Shown piece after piece: positions 58,106 to 64,000 of a stretch of DNA of 64,000 bases. A model generated the notes under the pieces. The model saw only the letters and a program-made list of their open reading frames with translations. It was not told the DNA's origin and searched no databases. A program made the translations under genes and the position numbers. Positions within the stretch are counted from its first letter, which is position 1. Every line of letters begins with the position of its first letter. The stretch lies in contig JADJHZ010000003.1 in NCBI GenBank assembly GCA_016707205.1, forward strand, positions 434,001-498,000, given 5' to 3'. This stretch comes from Haliscomenobacter sp. (GTDB lineage: Bacteria > Bacteroidota > Bacteroidia > Chitinophagales > Saprospiraceae).

Positions 58106-59419
58106 ATGGACGCTGTACAAACCAAACTACCTTACAAGGTCAAAGACATTGCCCTCGCCGATTGGGGGCGGAAAGAAATCGAACTGGCGGAAGCCGAAAT
58201 GCCAGGCCTGATGGCGTTGCGGGAAAAATATGGCCCCTCCAAGCCGCTGAAAGGCGCCCGTGTAGCCGGCTGCCTGCACATGACCATCCAAACGGCAGTC
58301 TTGATTGAAACACTGCTCGAATTGGGCGCCGAAGTTAGCTGGTCTTCCTGCAACATTTTCTCCACCCAGGACCACGCCGCTGCAGCCATTGCTGCCCGGG
58401 GAATCCCTGTCTACGCCTGGAAAGGCATGAACGAAGAAGAGTACTGGTGGTGTGTGGAGCAAACCCTCTATGCCTTCGAAGGGAATAAACCCCTGAATAT
58501 GATTCTCGACGACGGCGGTGACCTCACCAACGTCGTTCTGGACAAACACCCCGAACTCATCCCCAGCATCCGGGGAATCAGCGAAGAAACAACCACCGGC
58601 GTACACCGCCTCTACGAGCGCATGAAAAACGGTACCCTGCCCGTTCCGGCGATCAACGTCAACGACTCGGTGACCAAATCCAAATTTGACAATAAATACG
58701 GCTGTAAAGAATCTCTGGTCGACGCCATCCGCCGCGCCACCGACCTCATGCTCGCTGGCAAAGTTGCCGTCGTGGCAGGCTACGGCGATGTAGGCAAAGG
58801 TTCCGCCGCTTCCCTTCGCGGAGCAGGATGCCGGGTGATCGTCACGGAAATCGACCCCATCTGCGCCCTCCAGGCTGCGATGGACGGCTACGAAGTGACC
58901 CCAATGCACAAAGCTATTCCGAGAGCCGACATCATCGTCACCGCTACCGGCAACTGCGACGTCGTCACCGAAGAGCACTTCTACCTGATGAAAGACAAAA
59001 CGGTGGTCTGCAACATCGGCCACTTCGACGACGAGATCGACGTCGCCTGGCTCAACCAAGCCTATGGCCATACCCGGATCAACATCAAACCGCAGGTAGA
59101 TAAATTCCACATCAACGGACGGGATATCATCCTGCTGGCCGAAGGCCGCCTCGTCAACCTGGGCTGCGCTACCGGCCACCCCTCCTTCGTGATGTCCAAC
59201 TCCTTCACCAACCAGACCCTCGCGCAGATGGACTTGTGGACAAACGGAGACCAATACGAAAACGCGGTATTCACGCTGCCCAAACACCTCGATGAGGAAG
59301 TAGCCCGCCTCCACCTCGCCAAGATCGGCGTCGAGCTGGAAACCCTCAACGACAAACAGGCCAGCTACATCGGCGTGCCGAAAAACGGACCGTATAAGTC
59401 GGATATGTATCGGTATTAA
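58106..59419 (+). CDS. ahcY: Adenosylhomocysteinase
   Basis: A 437-residue cytosolic enzyme that hydrolyses S-adenosylhomocysteine to adenosine and homocysteine using bound NAD. The start at 58106 (MDAVQTKLPYKVKDIALADW) matches the family; the longer start at 58028 adds unrelated residues. Key segments: LHMTIQTAVLIETLLELGAE, NMILDDGGDLTN, VNDSVTKSKFDNKYGCKESL, the NAD motif VAGYGDVGKGSAASLRG, and the C-terminal KSDMYRY with the catalytic Lys/Tyr tail. Intact. An octad repeat array follows 3 nt after the stop. Confidence 0.97.
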   Translation: MDAVQTKLPYKVKDIALADWGRKEIELAEAEMPGLMALREKYGPSKPLKGARVAGCLHMTIQTAVLIETLLELGAEVSWSSCNIFSTQDHAAAAIAARGIPVYAWKGMNEEEYWWCVEQTLYAFEGNKPLNMILDDGGDLTNVVLDKHPELIPSIRGISEETTTGVHRLYERMKNGTLPVPAINVNDSVTKSKFDNKYGCKESLVDAIRRATDLMLAGKVAVVAGYGDVGKGSAASLRGAGCRVIVTEIDPICALQAAMDGYEVTPMHKAIPRADIIVTATGNCDVVTEEHFYLMKDKTVVCNIGHFDDEIDVAWLNQAYGHTRINIKPQVDKFHINGRDIILLAEGRLVNLGCATGHPSFVMSNSFTNQTLAQMDLWTNGDQYENAVFTLPKHLDEEVARLHLAKIGVELETLNDKQASYIGVPKNGPYKSDMYRY

Positions 59420-59422
59420 AAA

Positions 59423-59503
59423 GTTGCGAGGTTGCGAAGTTGCCATCGCAACCTCGCAACCTCGCAACCTCGCAACCTCGCAACCTCGCAACCTCGCAAC
59501 CTA
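59423..59503. repeat. Octad-word hairpin array 10 (GCAACCTC x7)
   Basis: The left arm is GTTGCGAG, GTTGCGAA, GTTGC (59423-59443). The right arm is seven head-to-tail octamers, six GCAACCTC and a last GCAACCTA (59448-59503). It begins 3 nt after the ahcY stop and ends 5 nt before the ATG of the HupE-like gene, so it is both the end and the leader of neighbouring genes. Confidence 0.92.
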
Positions 59504-59508
59504 TAAAA

Positions 59509-60120
59509 ATGCAATCCCTCTTCCAAACCTATCTCACGCTCGGATTTGAGCATATCGCCGACTTGAAAGGGTACGACCATATCCTGTTCATCATCGCGTT
59601 GTGCGCCATTTACAAGCTGTCGGAATGGAGAAAAGTCGTCATTCTGGCGACGGCCTTTACCTTGGGGCATTCCGCGACCCTGGCCTTGGCTGCCTTGGAT
59701 ATTATCCCGATCAACGCCGAATGGATTGAGTTCCTGATCCCTGTGACGATTCTGGCGACGGCCCTTTACAATGTGGTCGTGCACCGGTTTTCACGAGAGA
59801 TGGATGAAGGCACCTTCGACCGCCGGATGAACCTCAACTACTTCTTCGCGGCGGGGTTCGGATTAATCCACGGGATGGGGTTTTCCAATTTCTTCCGGGC
59901 CATGGTCATGCCCGGGGAACACGCGCAACTCGTCAAACAGTTGTTCGCGTTCAACATCGGGGTGGAAGTAGGCCAACTCCTCATTATTGCCTGCGTGCTT
60001 GCCGCCTCTTACATCGCGTTCAACCTGGGCAAGATAAAACAGCGGGAATGGAATTTGTTCATCTCCGGCGGCGCCGCCGCCAACGCTCTTGTGATCGCTT
60101 TGGAGCGGTGGCCGGGGTAA
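59509..60120 (+). CDS. HupE/UreJ-like membrane protein
   Basis: A 203-residue membrane protein with about five helices and histidine-bearing motifs LKGYDHILFIIALCAIY, TAFTLGHSATLALAAL and GFGLIHGMGFSNFF, the HupE/UreJ pattern linked to nickel or cobalt uptake; in Bacteroidota this subtype often sits beside DUF6702, as here. The start at 59509 (MQSLFQTYLTLGFEHIADL) is chosen because a longer frame from 59440 merely translates the octad repeat. The substrate is unproven. Confidence 0.83.
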   Translation: MQSLFQTYLTLGFEHIADLKGYDHILFIIALCAIYKLSEWRKVVILATAFTLGHSATLALAALDIIPINAEWIEFLIPVTILATALYNVVVHRFSREMDEGTFDRRMNLNYFFAAGFGLIHGMGFSNFFRAMVMPGEHAQLVKQLFAFNIGVEVGQLLIIACVLAASYIAFNLGKIKQREWNLFISGGAAANALVIALERWPG

Positions 60121-60178
60121 GCGTTAAGGCGTTTAAGGCGTTAACGCCCCAACGCCTTAACGCCTTAACGCCTTAACG
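60121..60178. repeat. Octad-word hairpin array 11 (AACGCCTT)
   Basis: The left arm is GCGTTAAG, GCGTTTAAG, GCGTTAAC (60121-60145). The right arm is AACGCCTT three times plus AACG (60151-60178). The arms are complementary over about 20 bp with a 5-nt loop. It starts at the first base after the stop of the HupE-like gene and ends 15 nt before the DUF6702 start. Confidence 0.88.
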
Positions 60179-60193
60179 ATACAACCCACGCCA

Positions 60194-60685
60194 ATGAATT
60201 TACTAATAGTATTCCTTTTCGCCGCATGGGGTCCCGCCCACGCTTTTCACGTTAGCAAGGCCGTGGTGGAGTACAACCCCGGCGAGCAAGCTATACAGGT
60301 GAGCATGCACCTCTTTCTCGACGACCTGGAGGCGGCGCTAAAACGAACCCACCCAGAACTGCTGTATCTGTGTTCCGATAAAGAAAAGCCCGAAGCGGAA
60401 ACCTATTTGAAGGAATACCTGAGCCAGCATTTCCGGCTGGTTCTCGATGGACAGCCCAAAGCCTGGAACTTTCTGGGCAAAGAGCCCTCTGAGGACTTGC
60501 AAGGCGTTTGGTGTTACCTGGAAATTCCGAAAACCAAGGCCCCAAAATCCATCCGGGTCCTCCACACCGCTTTGATGGAAGTATTTGACGACCAGAAGAA
60601 CATCGTTCACCTGAGCTTTCCGGGTAACCGGGAATGGACCTGTCTGCTATCGAAAGACCATAAAGAAGAAACCCTGACGCTTTAA
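60194..60685 (+). CDS. DUF6702 family exported protein
   Basis: A 163-residue protein with signal peptide (MNLLIVFLFAAWGPAHA). The mature part shows the family pattern: FHVSKAVVEYNPGEQAIQVS, MHLFLDDLEAALKR, a beta-rich centre with VWCYLEIP and the ending NREWTCLLSKDHKEETL. Known only as a Bacteroidota family of unknown function, usually next to a HupE/UreJ-like gene, which suggests a joint role in metal handling or protein assembly (inference). It lies 74 nt after that gene across array 11. Confidence 0.78.
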   Translation: MNLLIVFLFAAWGPAHAFHVSKAVVEYNPGEQAIQVSMHLFLDDLEAALKRTHPELLYLCSDKEKPEAETYLKEYLSQHFRLVLDGQPKAWNFLGKEPSEDLQGVWCYLEIPKTKAPKSIRVLHTALMEVFDDQKNIVHLSFPGNREWTCLLSKDHKEETLTL

Positions 60686-60700
60686 TCCAACCCCCTCCCC

Positions 60701-60949
60701 ATGGATAGGATGAAAAATTTATGGCGCGCCTTGTTCATTTTCCCGATCCGCATGTACCAGTGGACAATCGCCCCCTGGCTGCCCAGCAAATGCGCCTACC
60801 ATCCTACCTGTTCCCGCTATACGGTAGCTGCTATACAGGAATGGGGCGTAGCCAAAGGGATTTGGATGGGCGTGAAGCGCATCGGCCGCTGCCATCCCTG
60901 GGGCGGGTTCGGGCACGATCCGGTACCTTCCAGACCGGAGGCTAAATAA
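60701..60949 (+). CDS. yidD: Membrane protein insertion efficiency factor YidD
   Basis: A small protein (82 residues from ATG 60701, 79 from ATG 60710 MKNLWRAL) that binds the inner face of the membrane and helps YidC insert proteins. IRMYQWTIAPWLPSKCAYHP, TCSRYTVAAIQEWG and RIGRCHPWGGFGHDPVP hold the three conserved cysteines and the PWGGxGxDPVP end. It follows the DUF6702 gene by 15 nt and is unlinked from the usual rnpA-yidC neighbours. Confidence 0.93.
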   Translation: MDRMKNLWRALFIFPIRMYQWTIAPWLPSKCAYHPTCSRYTVAAIQEWGVAKGIWMGVKRIGRCHPWGGFGHDPVPSRPEAK

Positions 60950-60953
60950 TAGC

Positions 60954-61047
60954 CAAGGGCTCAAAAGCTACCCAGCCCTTGAACCCTTGAACGTTCAACT
61001 TTAAACGTTAAAACAAAAGCGCCTTAAGCCCTACGCCTTTCGCCTAC
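60954..61047. repeat. Small hairpin plus heptad array 12 (CGCCTTA)
   Basis: caagggct (60954-60961) pairs with agcccttg (60974-60981), a probable terminator for the yidD unit. Then come word tracts CCCTTGAA, CCCTTGAA, CGTTCAA, CTTTAAA, CGTTAAA and CGCCTTA, AGCCCTA, CGCCTTT, CGCCTAC (61020-61047). The TAG stop of the converging sigma-factor gene (61044-61046) is in the last word. Confidence 0.7.
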
Positions 61048-61625
61048 TGAAGAATCACTTCCCTTTCCTCCACCATCTTGCGGATGTTGATAAGGGCGTA
61101 GCGCATACGGCCCAGGGCGGTGTTGATGCTCACGCGGGTGAGCTTGGCGATTTCTTTAAAGCTCATATCAGCGTAATGGCGCAGGATGACGACTTCGCGC
61201 TGCTCGGGTGGGAGCATGTCCACCAGTTGGCGAACGCGGTCGTGGGTCTGGCTACGCATGATATTTTGCTCGGCGTTGCCTTCCGGCGCCTGAAGCACGT
61301 CAAAAATATCAAAGGTTTCGGTTGGAGACACCTTTGGTCGGCGCTTGGTACGCCGGAAGTAATCGACGCACATGTTGTAGGAAATCCGCATGGCCCACTG
61401 CAGGAACTTGCCCTCGTGGTTGTATTTCCCCTTGCGCAGGGTGTCGATAATCTTGATAAACACTTCCTGGAAAATGTCTTCCGCCAGACTCTGGTCCTTC
61501 ACGAACAGATAAATGGAGGTGTAGATCTTTTGTTGGTGGCGGTCGAGCAGTTCTTCGAATGCGCGCTCATCTCCTTCCAAATAACGGGCGATGAGCTGCT
61601 GATCATTAAGCGGCGTAACTTGCAT
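61044..61625 (-). CDS. ECF-type RNA polymerase sigma factor
   Basis: A 193-residue sigma-70-family protein with region 2 (AFEELLDRHQQKIYTSIYLF, DIFQEVFIKIIDTL, FLQWAMRISYNMCVDYFRR; -10 recognition) and region 4 (LPPEQREVVILRHYADMSFK, EIAKLTRVSINTALGRMRYA; -35 recognition HTH). No anti-sigma gene is adjacent, so it belongs to the stand-alone type common in Bacteroidota. A full promoter with a leader of about 110 nt lies upstream. Its stop is inside repeat array 12. Confidence 0.93.
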   Translation of the reverse strand: MQVTPLNDQQLIARYLEGDERAFEELLDRHQQKIYTSIYLFVKDQSLAEDIFQEVFIKIIDTLRKGKYNHEGKFLQWAMRISYNMCVDYFRRTKRRPKVSPTETFDIFDVLQAPEGNAEQNIMRSQTHDRVRQLVDMLPPEQREVVILRHYADMSFKEIAKLTRVSINTALGRMRYALINIRKMVEEREVILQ

Positions 61626-61739
61626 AACTAAATAGTTTACGTTGTGTGGGATCCTGAAAAAACTAATTTAGTGTAGAAGTTTTACGCCGATAGAGAACGA
61701 TTTAGACTGCTTAACAATGATTTTTCTGAAAGGATGGCT

Positions 61740-61771
61740 CAAAGATAACCGCTTGGTTCAAAAAAAGCCAA
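61740..61771 (-). promoter_or_regulatory. Promoter of the ECF sigma gene
   Basis: On the minus strand TTG (61771-61769), 21-nt spacer, TATCTTTG (61747-61740): full Bacteroidota promoter, leader about 108 nt. It lies in the 495-nt gap 61626-62120, whose 61780-61850 part is very A/T-rich; no other gene or RNA is recognised there. Confidence 0.7.
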
Positions 61772-62088
61772 GACCACGCGATTATTTTTACAAAATTAAC
61801 ATAAAATTAATCCCAAAATAAAATAATTCTTTCAATTTTTCGAAACCTGCCCGACAATCCCCCGCAAATCGGGTCGATTTCCTAATGAATAGCTCTTCCT
61901 TCCCGCTTGCGCAAGCAATAATTTCTTTTCTAACCCGATGCCCTTAGGATTTCCCGACAGGGGATGTATTAGGATCTAAGAGCGGCGCCAGCCTGTGCAA
62001 GTCCACCCCTTTTTCCACGCCGGGACTTAGGGACCGAATTGATTCGGGATTTTCCAAGTCAATTCGCGTCAGGTATTCCGGGATTGCG

Positions 62089-62096
62089 TACTTTTG
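62089..62096 (+). promoter_or_regulatory. -7 promoter element TACTTTTG for uvrA
   Basis: A perfect TAnnTTTG lies 24 nt before ATG 62121. Because it overlaps an in-frame ATG at 62094, it argues that translation starts at 62121. No -33 TTG is evident. Confidence 0.5.
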
Positions 62097-62120
62097 ACGG
62101 ACATAAAGCACAGGGGTAAC

Positions 62121-64000
62121 ATGCCGGAAAAAAAGCCCACTACCGTTGCAAATTTGCCGCGGGTAGAAAAAGGGGCGCCTACGATTTTTATCAAAGGCGC
62201 AAGGTCCAATAATCTCAAGAACATCGACCTGGAGATCCCCAAAAACCGTCTGGTCGTGGTCACCGGCGTGTCCGGGTCGGGCAAATCGTCGATCACCATG
62301 GATACCCTCTTTGCCGAGGGTCAGCGCCGCTATGTGGAAAGCCTGTCTTCCTATGCCCGGCAGTTCCTTAACCGGATGAAGAAGCCAGACCTCGACTATA
62401 TCAAAGGCATCTGTCCGGCTATCGCCATCGAGCAAAAGGTGAGCACCAGCAACGCCCGCTCCACCGTGGGCACCTGACAGAAATCTACGACTACCTCCGG
62501 CTGCTCTTTGCCCGCATCGGGAAGACCTACTCCCCCATCTCCGGCGAACTCGTCAAAAAGCACGAAGTTTCGGATGTAACAGACTACATTCACCGCTTTG
62601 CTCCGGGTACGCGGGTACAACTGTTTATCCCCCTGCCCTATAAGTACAAGGAGCGGACCCTGGCCCAGGAACTGGGCCTCCTGCTCCAAAAAGGCTATAC
62701 CCGATTGAAAATCGAAGGGGAACTGCGCTCCATCCAGGATTATCTGGAATCGGGCGAGCGGCTGCTCGCCCAAAAAATTGAAGCGGCAAAAGCTGAAAAT
62801 CCGCTGATCCTGATCGACCGCTTCGCCGCAGCGCCCGAAGATGAAGAGAACATCCGCCGGATCGCCGACTCGGTGCAAACGGCGTTTTACGAAAGCGAAG
62901 GCGAATGCCTGATCGAAGTGGAAGGGCATGAAATCCGTCCGTTCAACAACCGGTTCGAACTCGATGGAATGCTCTTCGTTGAGCCTACCCCGCAGTTGTT
63001 CAACTTCAACAACCCGTTCGGCGCTTGCCCTTCCTGCGAAGGGTTCAGCCTGGTTATGGGCATCGACGAGGACAAAGTGATTCCCGACAAGACCCTCTCC
63101 GTCTTCGACGGCGCCATCGCCTGCTGGAAAGGGGAAAAGTACGGGCTATACCTCGAAGACCTGCTCAAACACGGCCACCACTTCAACTTCCCTATCCATA
63201 CGCCCTATCAAGACCTGACCAAAGACCAGCGGAAACTGCTCTGGTCGGGCAACGAATTCTTCCAGGGCATCCACGCCTTTTTTGCCGAATTGGAAGAAAA
63301 GCTCTATAAAGTGCAGAACCGCGTCATGCTGGCCCGGTACCGGGGGCGGACGCTTTGCCCGGTGTGCGATGGCGCCCGCCTGCGCAAGGAAGCCCTCTAC
63401 GTCAAAATCGCCGGAAAAAGCATCGCCGGGCTCATCGACCTGCCCGCCAACGAACTGTTGGCGTTCTTCCAAAACCTGGATATGACCGGATACGACCAGC
63501 ACGTAGGAAAAAGGTTGCTGCACGAGATCCAATCCCGCCTCCAATACATGTGCGACCTCGGGCTCAACTACCTCACCCTCAACCGCATCTCCGCTACCCT
63601 TTCCGGCGGCGAAACCCAGCGCATCAACCTGACCCGCATGCTGGGCAGCAACCTGACGTCCTCGATGTATATCCTCGACGAGCCCAGCGTCGGTCTCCAT
63701 CCCCGCGACACCAACCGCCTCGTTGGCGTATTGAGAAGGCTCCGGGACCTGGGCAACACCGTCATCGTCGTGGAACACGAAGAAGACATCATCAAAAATG
63801 CCGATTATCTGGTCGACATGGGTCCTGCCGCCGGCATTTACGGAGGAGAAGTCGTTTTTGCCGGCCCCTACGAGGACATCTATACCGAAGCGGGCGAAAG
63901 CCTGACAACCAAATACATGAGCGGGCGCATGCAGATCCCGCTACCGGAAAAACGCCGTCCGCTGAGGCATTTTATCGAAATCCTCGGCGCCCGGCAGCAC
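62121..64000 (+). CDS. uvrA: Excinuclease ABC subunit A (UvrA), 5' part, with one-base frameshift; runs off the window
   Basis: Damage-recognition ATPase of nucleotide excision repair. From ATG 62121 the frame gives APTIFIKGARSNNLKNIDLE, Walker A GVSGSGKSSITMDTLFAEGQ, then RRYVESLSSYARQFLNRM up to STSNARSTVGT and a false TGA at 62475. One base later it continues as EIYDYLRLLFARIGKTYSP, with zinc-binding CPSC/CPVC clusters, the ABC signature ATLSGGETQRINLTRM and Walker B MYILDEPSVGLHPRD, and stays open to the window end. Adding one base in the ggcacctgac tract restores the normal protein. The second ATPase domain is outside. The frameshift in such a core gene points to a consensus error. Confidence 0.92.

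Noticed and set aside
58127..59491. Long open frame antisense to ahcY, starting in the octad array
   Set aside because: Opposite a core enzyme gene and starts in repeat sequence; composition is a mirror of the real gene.
59423..59503. CRISPR-like array
   Set aside because: The repeats are 8 nt with no spacers; it is a microsatellite arm of a hairpin.
59440..59508. Upstream start of the HupE-like gene
   Set aside because: The added residues only translate the GCAACCTC repeat; ATG 59509 gives the family N-terminus.

Overview
The window is chromosomal DNA of a Bacteroidota bacterium, most likely a Saprospirales/Lewinella-type lineage (lineage is inference). The evidence is a complete porP/sprF-gldK-gldL-gldM-gldN type IX secretion and gliding cluster, a secreted protein with a type A T9SS sorting domain, DUF4293, DUF6702 and DUF2911 proteins, an OstA/LptA-like protein, a BatE-like protein, and promoters of the Bacteroidota form TTG-N19..23-TAnnTTTG. 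No phage, integrase, intact insertion sequence or CRISPR array was seen.

Layout. 1-5.1 kb: tail of a BNR/sortilin-type protein, a 51-residue membrane protein, an RlmK-like rRNA methyltransferase and a T9SS cargo protein. 5.3-18.6 kb (minus strand): two thioredoxin-fold proteins, dnaE, an uncharacterised protein, an ACP-like protein, a LOG protein, a sigma-54-type response regulator, an M20 amidohydrolase, a DASS transporter and a GH97 lipoprotein. 19-26.3 kb: a double aspartyl-protease/PDZ protein, rplU-rpmA, a BatE-like protein, an LptA-like protein, an FAD oxidoreductase and DUF4293. 26.3-32.8 kb: an ExbB/ExbD proton-motor operon, tRNA-Ser, tatD, rnhA, def, ruvX and a glucosaminidase-like protein. 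33-41.2 kb: a YyaL-like protein, then the T9SS core operon. 41.3-54 kb: an SF1 helicase, an ABC exporter, rhodanese, GT2, a beta-helix lipoprotein, DUF2911, mgsA, a frameshifted LOG gene, an LDH-like enzyme, an esterase and YciI. 54-64 kb: a giant TPR-CHAT protein, ahcY, a HupE-like protein, DUF6702, yidD, an ECF sigma factor and the 5' part of uvrA (frameshifted, cut by the window end).

The strongest unexplained signal is structural. At about twelve gene ends there is an imperfect hairpin whose arms are built from tandem 7-nt (sometimes 8-nt) words, such as TCTAANN on one arm and its complement on the other. Each locus has its own word and the arrays lie at or within a few nucleotides of a stop codon; in several cases the TAG stop is part of the array, and at batE the array encodes the protein's C-terminus. 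A second layer consists of small terminal-inverted-repeat elements without genes (about 72-194 bp), one holding a perfect 62-bp palindrome.

Three genes (T9SS cargo, second LOG gene, uvrA) are each broken by one single-base shift beside a short G/C run. Because uvrA is one of them, consensus errors are the simplest explanation, though real mutations cannot be excluded from sequence alone.
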